Below, piece by piece: positions 1 to 11,312 of a stretch of 64,000 nt of DNA; positions within the stretch are counted from its first letter, which is position 1, and the number at the start of each line of letters is the position of its first letter. This DNA is from Sarcophilus harrisii (Eukaryota > Chordata > Mammalia > Dasyuromorphia > Dasyuridae), in NCBI RefSeq assembly GCF_902635505.1, contig NC_045426.1:673105087-673169086 (forward strand). Direction: 5' to 3'. Under the pieces are notes generated by a model. The model saw only the letters and a program-made list of their open reading frames with translations, did no database searches and was not told where the DNA came from. The position numbers and the translations under genes are program-made.

Positions 1-99
1 AGAACAATCTTCTATAGCTCCCCAAAATCAGGAAGTGACAGCACCACTGCCACCTACTATGGTCTTTAGAGCGGCTTTGGGGCACAAGTCCTACCTCAG

Positions 100-252
100 A
101 TGCTTACTATGACCCTGGACAAGTGGCGAGGTCTCAGTTTCCTCATCTTTAGTAAAAAGCAAGTAATGCCAAGATTTTCGTGAGGATTAAATGAGGTACT
201 GTTTGTAAAGCACTTAGCACATAGTAGGCACTTAACAGATGCTTGTTCCTTT
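100..252 (+). repeat. MIR/CORE-SINE fragment
   Basis: The sequence carries the MIR signature 'tcagtttcctcatct' and the tail 'aaagcacttagcacatagtaggcactta'. It lies upstream of the PET100/XAB2 promoter. Confidence 0.8.
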
Positions 253-696
253 CCTTGCCAGGAAAAAATGAGATACTTGTAAGGTGCTTTGTCATAACGC
301 CACCGCGCCTGCACCCAGCTCGGATCCCATTTGGAGTCGGGGGCTCAGTTCTACCCACCACGGAGCGACAAGAGGAGGACCCCAAGGTGAAGATTCTTCA
401 GTTCTTATTACTTGAAGATTGGCTGAAAAAATTGAGGGGAGACGGGGCTGCTGCCGTAGGCAAGGCTTCGGAGCCTGAAGAGGCAGATTTAGGTTCTCCA
501 TCAAAAAACGCCGCCTGACCACGACGCAGAGGGGTAAGGGAGGGGGCGGTCAACAGCTCCCGAGACTAAAAGTCTGCGGGTAGGTGGGGAGGGGGATTCT
601 TATTCAGCTTCTAGATTCCATTTCCAAAGCCCCTTCCCACTCCCGACCCAGGCCCCGGGAAAATAGTGACCCCCGCCCCAGGCCCCAAGCACTGAC

Positions 697-723
697 CCGA
701 AAAACCTCAAGCTTCACCCCCAT
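697..723 (-). CDS. PET100: PET100 exon 1 (partial gene, rest off the left edge)
   Basis: On the minus strand an ATG at 723-721 opens MGVKLEVFR, followed at once by a GT donor (gtcagt) at 696. This matches the conserved start of PET100 (human MGVKLEIFR, recalled), a small inner-membrane mitochondrial protein needed for assembly of cytochrome c oxidase. The exon has 9 codons and ends in phase 0, as expected. In human, PET100 lies head-to-head with XAB2, and the same arrangement is seen here: the two ATGs are only 312 bases apart. The remaining exons (membrane helix and charged tail) are not found in bases 1-690 on the minus strand, so they must lie beyond the left edge. The match is short; the synteny is what makes it convincing. 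Confidence 0.75.
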
Positions 724-1035
724 CCTGTCGGGTCCGACGGCTGCTTCCGCCAGTCTCTGAAACCACATCCGCCCAAAGCCAAACTCCGCAGCAAGACGTA
801 CGATCATTGGTTAGAACCCAAGGCTGGATGCTGGAGCCTATTGGCCCCAGAGGTCCAAAGCGGAAGCAAGAGGAGAAGGTGTCCCGCCTCTTCTCCCACA
901 CCAGAGCAGGCGGAAGTTGTTTTGAGGAAGGGCACGGAAGTGGGTTGCATCTGGCCAATGAGGAACAGCGGTAGGACGGATGGAGGCGGGATCACAGTGT
1001 TCAGGCTGGTGACTACAGCCCGGGAAGGAGCGGGG
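724..1035. promoter_or_regulatory. Divergent PET100/XAB2 promoter
   Basis: The 312 bases between the PET100 and XAB2 start codons form a GC-rich, TATA-less stretch. It holds inverted CCAAT boxes (ATTGG) at 806-810 and 840-844, a direct CCAAT at 955-959, and three ETS-like CGGAAG cores at 861, 911 and 935. CCAAT plus ETS/GABPA-type sites are typical of bidirectional housekeeping promoters. Transcription start sites cannot be read from sequence alone. Confidence 0.65.
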
Positions 1036-4000
1036 ATGCCCGAGATCGGGGATGCAGTCCCAGCGGAGGCAAAGCTGAAGACTCGGCCTGAGAGACCCGA
1101 CCTCTTCTTCGTGAGTACGAGCGGGAGGAGCGCACAGACGCTGTATGCGCCACGAGGCGGCGGGCGGGCTCTGAAACCTGGGATGGGGAGCCAGCCCGAC
1201 GGAGGCGAGGAGTGCGCAGGCGCGGCTCCGGGAGCCTCGGGAGAGTGCAAGCGCGTGAAAAAGCCTCCGCTCACCTGGGAATGGGCGAGGGGAGGCTGCT
1301 GCCATCTGGGCGCTTTGCTCCTGGTGCATTTCTTGAGACAAAGCGGAGGGGGGGAACCCTAGGGAACCACTGCAACTTCTTGAGCGAAGCCGAGAAAAAG
1401 ATCAGGACTTTAAAGGGCTCCCAGGTGCTGAGGTCTGCTCAGAAATCCCCAGTAAACCGCAGACTCGTTTGCATGGAAAAAGATCAGGACTTTAAAGGGT
1501 GAATCTGCTCAGAAATCCCCAGTAAACCGCAGACTCGTTTGCGTGGTATTCCAAGCTTGCCACAATGTTGCCTCTTTACAAAGGTATTGTTCCCCTCTTG
1601 AGACACAGGGCTGCCAATTGGGTCCTGTTCTTGCTGTCCCCGTTGCCTGGACTCTGCGGCCCCTTCTTCACTTGTTGAATTTGTGGTTTACCTTTAAAGC
1701 CCAGCCCGCCCGTCCGTGCTCTCCAGGAAACGTTCCTAGATCTCCCGCTGAGTCAGTTACAACTTTTCAGGCTTCACCCGCCCTCGTGCCCCCTCTGCTG
1801 CACTTAGTCACATTATCTGCGCAGTTTTCTGCAATGATGCCTTTCTCTTAAACTGTAAACTACAGAAGGGCGGGGACAAAGTCTTATCATGGTAACGTCT
1901 CTTTGGGCATGGGGAAAAGGTGTAAGAAAAAAAGATTCTGTTGTTCCTCTGCTTGGATCCAGGAGGTAGAAGCGAGGAACGGAAACTTAATAGAAGTGAA
2001 TGTTAGGAAAAACATAAAGTTAGTGCTGTCCCACAAGATTCTAGGTTCCTCATCATTGGACATCTTCAAGCTGAGGCAGCATTTCCACTTTGGGGGATAG
2101 AGCTCTGAGAGTGGAGTCAGGATGACCACCCTCACTCAGACAATGCCTCTGGGCAAGGCACTTAACCACTGTTTGCCTCAGTTTCCTCATCTGTAAAATG
2201 GGGGTGATGATAGCACCTACTTCCCAATTGTCATCAGAATGAAATGAGATAATAATTGCAAAGTACTTAGCATAGTGCCTGGCATATAGTAAGTGCTAGG
2301 TGAATGTTAGCTGTAATCATTAAGCACTTAGCATAGTGTTTGGCACACTATAAGTAAGTTATGTGAATCTTAACTATTTTTATTATTAAAGTACTTAGTA
2401 CAGTATCTGACACATAGTATGTGCTATGTGAATGTTAGCTAAAGTTATTAAAGCACTTAGCATAGTACTTGGAACATAGTAAACTCTCTGTAGATGTTAC
2501 TATTATAATAAGTATGTAGACTGAATGCCCTTTGAAATCCATTCAGGTCTAAGATTCTGTAATTACTTAAACTCTATATCAGTGCCTTATGAAGTGCTCT
2601 GCTGTAATAGGTATTTAATAAATATGGAGTGAATTGAGTTGGATCAGAACTAGCTGTAGCATGCAAGCCCTTGACACTCTGGCAGAATGGTGAAGGTTGG
2701 AGAGATGGGAGCCAAAGAGAAGGCTATTGCTATGATGAGTGAGGATAGAGAGAAAAAAGAGGATGTTTCTTTTTTTTTTTTCTTTTTTTTATATAACTTT
2801 TTATTGACGGTACATATGCTTGGGTAATTTTTTACAACATTATCCCTTCCACTCACTTCTGTCCTGACTTTTCCCTTTCCTCCCTCTACCCCCTCCCCTC
2901 GATGGCAAGCAGTCCTATACATGTTAAATATGTCAGGGTATATCTTAGATACAATATATGTGCGCAGAACCAAACAGTTCTCTTGTTGCACAAGAATAGT
3001 TGGATTCAGAAGGTAAAAATAACCTGGGAAGAAAAACAAAAATGCAAGTAGTCAAGAGGATGTTTCTAAGGAACTCTGAGCCAGATGCAGAGACTAGATA
3101 ACATGGGGAAATAAGGTAATGGAAGATTTAGAATTGGAAGATCATTTTATTAGACAGACCACCAAACCCAGCAGGAGCGTCTGTCCAGTCAAAGATATAA
3201 ACAGTCTCAGAATTAGAAGAGACTTCAGTGGCTTTCTAATACAACCTATACCCAAACAAGAATTCTTTCTACATCAGCTTAATAGGTGGTCACCTTGCCA
3301 TTTCATGAATGCTTCAAAAAAGGGAGAACCCACTACCTCCAGGGTATCTTATTTTGCTTTGATATAATTCCAGGTATTAGAAAATTTTTCCTATGAAACC
3401 TAAAACCACGAACCTAAATATGTTACTTTTGCCAGTGACCTGCAAGCTGGGTGCTTGCACAGAGAGGGGATGGGAATTTAGTGAGTAAACTGAAAGGGAG
3501 CTTGGAGTGGGAAGCCCAGAAGTGAAGTGATTTGCCCAACATCATGCAGTAAGTGTAGATGATGGGATTGTCAACCTGGTCTCCCGATTCCAAACACAGG
3601 ATTTGTCTCAGTGAGACCCCTTATTGCTGGGGTGGGTATTGGGATGAAGGAGGCCTGACTTGGTAGAGACTCTCTGGCCTCTTGTCTCCTTAGGAAGAGG
3701 AAGATTTGCAGTATGAGGAGGAAATCCTTCGCAATCCTTTCTCCGTCAAATGTTGGTTTCGGTACATCGAGTTCAAACAGAGCGCATCGCAGGCTGTGCT
3801 CAATCTGCTCTATGAGCGAGCCCTCAAGGAGCTGCCTGGAAGGTAAGGGACCCTCCAGCTTTCCAGCCTCCCCTCCTTCTCCTTCACCGACAGGGCACTT
3901 CAGTACAGGAAGGTGGAGCTTGGGCAAGGAAAAGTGAAAGGCTCTGATGGTGTTCCCTCTTGTCATCCAGTTACAAGCTTTGGTATCACTACCTGAAAGC

Positions 4001-7000
4001 CCGCCGGGCCCAGGTGAAGCGTCGCTGTGTGACTGACCCTGCCTATGAGGATGTCAACAACTGCCATGAGCGGGCCTTGGTCTTCATGCACAAGGTGAGT
4101 CCTTGGGACCAGGGGGCAGAAGGAATCTGAGGTGTCTGGGGCTGGAGAGAGGGGAGTGCGAAGGGACCTCTGCCTTCTCCCTGCTCCAGATGCCGCGTCT
4201 GTGGTTGGATTACTGCCAGTTCTTGATGGAGCAAGGTCGTATTACTCGGACCCGGCGCACTTTTGACCGTGCTCTGAGAGCTCTGCCCATCACTCAGCAC
4301 TCACGCATCTGGCCCCTCTATCTTCGATTTGTACGTTCCCACCCTCTGCCTGAGACTGCAGTGCGTGTGTATCGCCGCTTCCTCAAGGTGAGCCTGGCAG
4401 GGGAATGGGTGGCCGATCATGCTACTATTATGATTTCCTGTCCTGTGCCGTCTGACCCCCAAAACCCAATGAAATGCGCTCTGGAGAAGGAGAGGACAAG
4501 GACATCTTGAGGCAGAGGGTAGGGGAGACACAGGAAACCACTGACCAGTTTCTTTGTTGGGGTGTCCCCAGCTGAGCCCCGAGAGTGCAGAGGAATATAT
4601 CGAGTATCTACGTTCCATCGACCGGCTGGACGAGGCAGCTCAGCGCCTGGCAACCGTGGTCAATGATGAACGATTTGTGTCCAAGGAAGGAAAGTCCAAC
4701 TACCAGGTCAGGCTCCCCTGCCCAGCCCCCAGCCCCCTTCAGAGCTCCCAGGAAGCCCCGAAGACCCAAACTTGCCCTCCCCACACAGATGCTTACATGG
4801 CCACACAGGCACACACGCTCATGGCATTGCTGAGATCCAGAGCAGGCAAGGACTTGGCAGGTCATCAGTTTCAACCCCTCACTTTGCAGATGAGGAAACT
4901 GAGGCCCCCAGAAGAGAAGAGGCTGTCTGCGATCACCTAGGTAATAAGTAGCAGGGCCACGCTTCGGGTCCAGGAGCTCCTGGGACTCCAGACCTGGAGG
5001 GCTTGTCCTTACTCCCTGCCGCCTTCTTGGCTATCACACAGTCCCATATGCTAACCTCATGCGCACACACTCACACTCACACATACTCACACACACTCAC
5101 ACTCACACATATACCCCTTCCTAAGCTCCAGGCAAGGGCCCACTGAGCTGTGTGAGCTGTGGGTTGAGCCTTTCTCCCTCTTCTCTCCAGCTGTGGCATG
5201 AACTGTGTGACCTGATCTCCCAAAATCCTGACAAAGTGCAGTCCTTAAATGTGGGCGCCATCATCCGAGGGGGTCTCACGCGTTTCACTGACCAGCTCGG
5301 CAAGCTCTGGTGCTCCCTGGCTGACTACTACATCCGAAGTGGACACTTTGAGAAGGTACCGGGCCTGGGGTGGGACCGACCTAGAACTCATGGACCTTGT
5401 CCAAATCATCTCAAGTCTGACCTTGTCCCTCTTCCCTCAGAACCTTCAGTAACAATAATGATAGCTGACATTAGGTAAGCACCTACTGTGTGCCAAACAC
5501 TTAATATTCAGTTGATCCTCATTATCAATCCTGATAGGAATGGGCTCTTATTATTCCCATTTTACAGGTGAAGAAACTGAGGCAAAGAGTTAATGATAGG
5601 ACTTGTCCAGGATAGACTTGTCAGCTAGGTAGTATCTGAGGCCAGATGTGCACTAATTTTTTTTTTGCTTGTTTCATTTTTTGTTTGTTTTATTTATTTT
5701 CAAAACATATACATGGACAGCGTTGACCCTTGCAAAACCTTGTGTTCCAAATGTTCCCCCATTCCCCTTCCCCTAGATGGCAAGTAGTCCAATATATGTT
5801 AAACCCAATGTTCTGGGCACTATAGCGCCCGACACCAGTGTCCCCTATGGTGCTGCTGTTGTCTGCCCTTGACATCCCATTTCCTGTTTCTTGCCTTGCC
5901 CAGAGCTCTTTCCCCTTGCCTAGGATCTCCTCCTTCCTGGCTTCTTTTCAGGAGGGCTCCTGGACCACCTTCCAGGGGAAGCCTTTCCTGGCCCCATTGG
6001 TTAGTGATCTTTCCCTTCTATGCCTCCAGTGATCATGAAGGCTCTTTTCTGTTTCTATGTTGTATCTGTCTCATCCAGTAAAATGTTAGCTTTTTGAGGG
6101 CATGATTTGGTTTTTTGTGCCATGTACACAATAGGCACTTAATAAATGCTGATTAGATTGGATAGCATGTTTTAATTAATTTTTCCAATTATCAAGCATT
6201 TATTTAACTCTCAAGTTTTATGTGGTATTTCCTTCATAAAAGTCCTAGGAGCTCTTATAGGAGCAAATTTTAATCCTATTGTACAGATGTAGAACGTGAT
6301 GTCCTCAGGATAATAGAATGTACCGGAATTAGAAGCAGGGCTCTTTACGGTCACTTTCTGGCTCCTAACACTGGGCACTGCCCAAGATGGACACGACATC
6401 TGAGGGGGAGCCACAATGTATTCATGATGCTCTCTGTCTCTCAGGCCCGTGACGTGTATGAGGAAGCAATCCAGACCGTGATGACCGTACGAGACTTTAC
6501 CCAGGTGTTTGACAGCTATGCCCAGTTTGAGGAGAGCATGATTGCAGCCAAGATGGAGACAACTTCCGAGCTGGGGCGGGAGGAAGAAGGTGAGGGGGGG
6601 AGATAGAGATAGAGCCAGAAGAGCCAAGCCATGTGGAATGTGGTCTGGAGGGTGGGCACCTCAGAGGGGCCAGGCCGTGCAGGCTGGAAGGTGGGCACCT
6701 CAGAGGGGCCAGGCCATGCAGGCTGAAGTGTGGGCACCTCAGAGGGGCTGCCATGCCAGCTGAAGGGCAGGTACCTCTAGAATGTGGCCACTTGGAGGGT
6801 CCTGCCTTTTATCCCCTGGCCCATTGCTGCTGCTGCTTTTGCCTCAGATGACGTGGACCTGGAGCTGCGTTTGGCGCGTTTTGAGCAGCTTATCAGCCGC
6901 CGGCCCCTCCTCCTCAACAGCGTCCTGCTACGCCAGAACCCACACCATGTGCATGAGTGGCACAAGCGAGTGGCCCTGCATCAGGGCCGACCCAGAGAGG

Positions 7001-8889
7001 TGAGGAGCCTTCCAAACACAGAGCCCCTCCCCTTGCTCCATTCCCTCTGCCCATCCTGACCGCCGCTCCCACACAGATATCCCTGCCTTTCTCCCCCTGG
7101 TCCCTAAGCCTCTGAACTCAGAGCCTCTCTCCTCCCCACACTACCTCCCGCCCATCCCGCCTCAGCCTCCCTGGCCTCCTCATTCCACACAAGCCCAGGC
7201 GAGCAGCCAAGGCCTCCCTTCTGCCTCCTCCAGGTCATCAACACATACACCGAGGCCGTACAGACCGTAGATCCCTTCAAGGCCACAGGCAAACCCCACA
7301 CACTGTGGGTCGCCTTTGCCAAGTTCTATGAGGATAACGGGCAGCTGGATGATGTGAGCTGGAGGGAGGGGGATGTGGGGGAAGGAGGGAGACTGTGGGA
7401 GGTTGTTGGTGGGTTGGTTCCATCTGAAGCCCCAGGTGACTCTTCTTGCCTGCCTAGGCCCGCACCATCCTGGAGAAGGCCACCAAGGTGAACTTCAAGC
7501 AGGTGGAGGATTTGGCCAGTGTGTGGTGTGAGTACGGCGAGATGGAGCTCAGGCACGACAACTATGACCAGGCCCTGCGGCTGCTGCGGGTGCGTGGCTG
7601 TCATGGGGAAGGGCCGGGGGCAGGGCAGGCAGGAGCTCACCTTTGGGGGGTTGTGGTGACCCTAGGTGTGTCTTCTTGTCCCCCGCAGAAGGCGACTGCC
7701 CTGCCTGCCCGCCGGGCCGAGTACTTTGATGGTTCTGAGCCTGTGCAGAATCGGGTCTACAAGTCCTTGAAGGTGTGGTCTATGCTGGCTGACCTGGAGG
7801 AGAGTCTGGGTACCTTCCAGGTGAGTGCTCCCCAGGAAACCTCCAAAAACACCTTGGCACAGCCCCAAAGGTGCGCCCTTCCTCCCCCAGGCGGCTTCCC
7901 AAAGCCCTTCCTGAGCCCTGGTCAGTAACGACCTTTAGTCGCCTTGTTCACTCCTCTGGAGCACTCGTCCCCCAGAAGGGAGAGGTGATCTGGGCACCCA
8001 GAGTGTGGCACAGGGCCCCGGCCCCTGCAAGCTGGGCCATATTCTCTGTTAGCATCCTCGCTCCTAGCCCCACCCATCTAGACTGCAAAGGCACAGGCAA
8101 CATCATCCTTCAGTCTCTCCCAGTTCAAGCATGGCTGTCACCCAGTGAGCTGTTAATGACCGTTAGGTCATTGATTAAGCAGCCAAGTGCACTGGTCCCA
8201 AGGGAAGTTAAGTTAATCCCAGACTGTCCCTGCTTGGGGACACCCCCCCAGAGCACTGTGTCCCCACGTGGGAAGAGCAGAGGAGGGGTCTGAGTTAGGG
8301 AGATGGTGCCCCATTTGTGTCCCCGTTGCTGTCCACAGTCCACCAAGGCCGTGTACGAGCGGATCCTGGACCTGCGCATTGCCACCCCCCAGATTGTCAT
8401 CAATTATGCCATGTTCCTGGAGGAGCACAGCTACTTTGAAGAGAGCTTCAAGGTGGGTGAGGAGAGCTGCCATTTCTGGGCCAGTTTACAAAGGGTTTCC
8501 CTCGCAGGGAAGATGCTGGGGAGGGGGGTTGCGGGGGGGGCGGGACCACCCAGCTCCTGCTCACGCCACACTAGCTTCAGTTGAGGAAGCGGCGGGCTCA
8601 GGGCCTCCCAGGGGCTAGCGCAGTGCCAGGCTCTGGGGGAGGGAAGTGTCATCAGCCTGGAGAATCCCTCTGGGGACATGATAGCGATCCGCATGTGACG
8701 GCTGTCATGGGGGAGTCAGATCGTGCACTTCTCTTTGGTCCCAGAGGCAGAAGGAGCGATGGAGGTACCGCGAGGCAAATGGAGGCCTGAAAGAAGCACA
8801 GATTTCCTGGCAATTAGGGCTGTGTGGTAAAGGCCTCTCCCGAGGTCTTCCAGGAAAGGCAGGGGTGTAGCAGAAGGGAAAGTCCTGCC

Positions 8890-8941
<52 letters not shown>

Positions 8942-11292
8942 GATGAGATGAACGCTAAGATTTCAGAGATTGCACGAGATAGAAGTATTGTGCTGCTCAT
9001 TTTACAGATGAGAAAGCAGAGGCAAATTAGCACAGAATTTGGTAACAAAAGAGCCTGGGTTTGAATGCAGGCCCCCACCGGCCTTTAGTGCCTTGGAGAC
9101 CCAGGACAGCTTCTGGCGTCTTCCTTCAGGGTGGGGGTGAGCAAATAACTAGGAAACTGGGCGTGGCTCTGGCTCCGGGAGCTCAGCCCCGGATTCTGTC
9201 GCGTGTGTGCAGGCCCATTCTCAGGGCAAGCTCCATGTCTCCCCTTCCTTTTCAGGCCTACGAGCGGGGCATCTCACTTTTTAAGTGGCCCAATGTGTCG
9301 GATATCTGGAGCACATACTTGACCAAGTTTATTGCTCGTTATGGAGGCCGCAAGCTGGAGCGGGCCCGGGACCTCTTTGAACAAGCACTGGATGGCTGCC
9401 CCCCCAAATACGCCAAAAGTGAGGGGCCATGAGTGAGGGGGGCCCCAGTGGAGATGGGGGGGGGCATGTGTGTCTGGGAAGAGAGGGGTTCAGGGTAGGC
9501 TCAGCACATGCTTTCTGAGCAGCTCCAGGCCCTGACCTTCTCCCACTTCTCAGCTCTCTACCTGTTGTATGCCCGGCTGGAGGAAGAGTGGGGGCTGGCC
9601 CGCCATGCCATGGCAGTGTATGAGCGTGCCACCCGTGCCGTGGAGCCCTCCCAGCAGCACGAAATGTTCAACATCTACATCAAACGCGCCGCCGAGATCT
9701 ATGGGGTCACCCACACCCGCAGCATCTACCAGAAAGCCATTGAGGTGCCAGGATGGGCGGGGGGTGGGGGTCAGGGTTGGTCTGTGGGATAGGGCACAGA
9801 TCCAGGAGACAGCCAAGTCAGGTCCTTGCCCTTCTACCGTCGCCGGTTTCTTTCCTTGGACCCCTCCATCCTTCTCTTGCTTTCCCAGTTTTCCTACCTA
9901 CAGAATGGGAGCCTTGAAACACATCCGGTGATTCTCCAATCCTGCCTTTCCTCCGGCTCACTCTGCCTAGTGCTTGGAGCCCCCCTTTTCTCTCTGTGCC
10001 CAGCCCAGCTGCCAAGCGCTGACCCACTTCCTGTGGCCAGACCCTTCTCAGTCTAGCCACAAGTTGAGGGGGACCTGCAGACCCCCAGGAAGTGGGGATG
10101 GAAGGAGGAGTAAAAAGCAGTAGAACCCAGGGCTGGCAACTGGCCTCTGTGCTCACCGGTGGCCCCCAGTGGGAGGTGGGCTGAGGATGGAGACGAGGTA
10201 GCCGGCATCTTGGGCAGGAAGAGATGGGGCTCTTCTGGCCATCCTGGGGGCGCTAGAGTGGCTGAGGAGGTGGAATCTGCCGGGGGGGGGGGGGCACCGT
10301 AGCCCCAGCCCCCTCACGCCCCGGGTTCTCCTCTGGTTTCAGGTGTTGTCGGACGAGCACGCGCGAGAAATGTGTCTTCGCTTTGCTGACATGGAGTGTA
10401 AACTGGGGGAGATCGACCGGGCCCGGGCCATTTACAGCTTCTGCTCACAGATCTGCGATCCCCGGGTAGGGGGCCTGAGGCTCAGAGGGGGCGGGGGGCG
10501 GGGCGAGCATCAGGCCTGGCGGGCCCCCCTGACCACCTTCCTTGTGCTGCCCACCTGCAGACGACGGGAACGTTCTGGCAGACGTGGAAGGACTTCGAGA
10601 TCCGGCACGGGAACGAGGACACCATCCGTGAGATGCTCCGGATCCGGCGCAGCGTCCAGGCCACGTACAACACACAGGTCAACTTCATGGCCTCCCAGAT
10701 GCTGAAGGTGTACAGCAACGCCACAGGCACCGGTGAGCCGCAGCCCCTCAGGCCAGCCCGCATCCCTCGGCGGCCCGTCGCCGCCAGTGCCGGGGCCTGA
10801 CCCTCCTCTCTCCCCCCAGTGTCCGACCTTGCCCCTGGACAGAGCGGGATGGACGACATGAAGCTGCTGGAGCACCGGGCCGAGCAGCTGGCGGCCGAAG
10901 CAGAGCGGGACCAGCCCTCGCGCTCCCAGGGCAAGATCCTCTTTGTCAGGTGGGCACCCGGCGTCTGGGAGGCAGGCAGGGTAGGCCTGGGGACTGCGGG
11001 CCTTGGGTGGGGCGAGGACTGAGGGCCAGCTTCCCTTTCCCCAGGAGTGACGCCTCCCGCTCGGAGCTGGCCGAACTGGCCCAGCAGGCCAACCCTGAGG
11101 AGATTGAGATAGGGGAAGAGGAAGAGGAAGAGGAGGACCTGCAGCCCAATGGTGAGTGGGGGGGGCCCCCAGCACGCCAGCCCTGGCCCTGGTTGGGTCG
11201 GCTCCTCACCTCCCCCCTTCCTTTCCCCAGAGGTGTCGTTGGAGCAGCAGAGCGTGCCGGCCACCGTCTTTGGGAGCCTCAAGGAAGACTGA
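1036..11292 (+). CDS. XAB2: XAB2, pre-mRNA splicing factor SYF1 homologue
   Basis: XAB2 (XPA-binding protein 2, SYF1) is a scaffold of HAT/TPR helical repeats in the Prp19/XAB2 complex; it acts in splicing and transcription-coupled repair in the nucleus. Nineteen coding exons splice in frame: 1036-1110, 3694-3842, 3971-4094, 4190-4387, 4572-4706, 5191-5355, 6445-6589, 6848-6999, 7234-7353, 7458-7589, 7689-7820, 8339-8452, 9256-9418, 9554-9744, 10343-10465, 10561-10732, 10820-10949, 11045-11151, 11231-11292. They sum to 2589 nt, 862 codons plus stop, against about 855 in human. HAT-repeat segments such as [15 protein letters not shown] and [17 protein letters not shown] are near-identical to human; the tail is acidic and ends FGSLKED. 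All junctions are GT-AG. The N-terminus ([16 protein letters not shown] before RPERPDL) differs from and is longer than human. An in-frame ATG also lies upstream at 958, but its context is weaker, so 1036 was chosen. Confidence 0.97.
1395..1542 (+). repeat. Two-copy tandem duplication in XAB2 intron 1
   Basis: A unit starting 'aaaaagatcaggactttaaa' and ending 'agactcgtttgc' is present at 1395-1472 and again at 1476-1542. The second copy lacks about 15 internal bases. The copies are otherwise almost identical, so the event is young. Confidence 0.9.
2105..2520 (+). repeat. MIR with its 3' tail repeated about four times
   Basis: A normal MIR body (tRNA-unrelated core, 'cctcagtttcctcatctgta') is followed by four diverged copies of a unit of about 62 bases built on 'aaagcacttagcatagtgcctggcacatagtaagtg'-like text. 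They start near 2260, 2322, 2388 and 2450 in XAB2 intron 1. Confidence 0.75.
2771..3053 (-). repeat. 5'-truncated L1 3' end with target-site duplication
   Basis: Reading the minus strand gives the marsupial L1 3' untranslated region, ending in 'aataaaaag' plus poly-A (seen here as poly-T at 2769-2790). The 14-base direct repeat aagaggatgtttct flanks it at 2757-2770 and 3054-3067, so this is a genuine L1-mediated insertion. It lies in XAB2 intron 1. Confidence 0.85.
3120..3430 (+). repeat. L3/CR1-type LINE 3' fragment
   Basis: Text such as 'gaattagaagagacttcagtg' and 'aacccactacctcc' resembles the old CR1/L3 3' region common to mammals. It lies in XAB2 intron 1. Bases 3430-3690 hold nothing recognisable. 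Confidence 0.6.
4855..4975 (-). repeat. MIR fragment, reverse
   Basis: The reverse MIR signature 'cagatgaggaaactgaggc' is followed by 'gatcacctaggtaataagtagcagg', in XAB2 intron 5. Confidence 0.75.
5036..5112. repeat. (AC)n-rich microsatellite
   Basis: Imperfect CACA/CACT repeats (acacactcacactcacacat pattern) lie in XAB2 intron 5. Confidence 0.9.
5448..6370. repeat. Repeat cluster in XAB2 intron 6: MIR, L1 end, L2, MIR
   Basis: In order: a reverse MIR at 5448-5660 ('cattttacaggtgaagaaactg'); a minus-strand L1 3' end at 5662-5830 ('ttttcaaaacatatacatgg' and 'gatggcaagtagtccaata'); a plus-strand L2 3' end at 5855-6162 ending 'ataggcacttaataaatgctg'; and a decayed reverse MIR at 6240-6370. 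Exon 7 begins 75 bases later. Confidence 0.7.
6648..6775. repeat. 39-bp minisatellite in XAB2 intron 7
   Basis: Three to four copies of a unit with core 'gtgggcacctcagaggggcc' and 'aggctg' lie in tandem; the last copy is decayed. Confidence 0.85.
8892..8938 (+). repeat. 47-base poly-G run in XAB2 intron 12
   Basis: An uninterrupted run of 47 G lies in the intron between exons ending 8452 and starting 9256. Such a tract can form G-quadruplexes, and its exact length is unreliable in any assembly. Confidence 0.95.
8975..9070 (-). repeat. MIR fragment, reverse
   Basis: 'gctcattttacagatgagaaa' followed by 'gagcctgggtttgaatgcagg' is the reverse MIR pattern. It sits just after the poly-G run. Confidence 0.65.
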
Positions 11293-11306
11293 TGCCGATC
11301 GCCCTC

Positions 11307-11312
11307 AATAAA
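11307..11312 (+). promoter_or_regulatory. XAB2 polyadenylation signal
   Basis: AATAAA lies 15 bases after the XAB2 stop codon, giving a very short 3' untranslated region. A T-rich stretch follows within 30 bases. Confidence 0.85.

Noticed and set aside
1-690. Further PET100 exons
   Set aside because: No minus-strand frame here matches the PET100 membrane helix or charged tail.
10482-11282. A 266-codon minus-strand open frame
   Set aside because: It is antisense to the last five XAB2 exons and their introns in GC-rich DNA; the protein has no family features.
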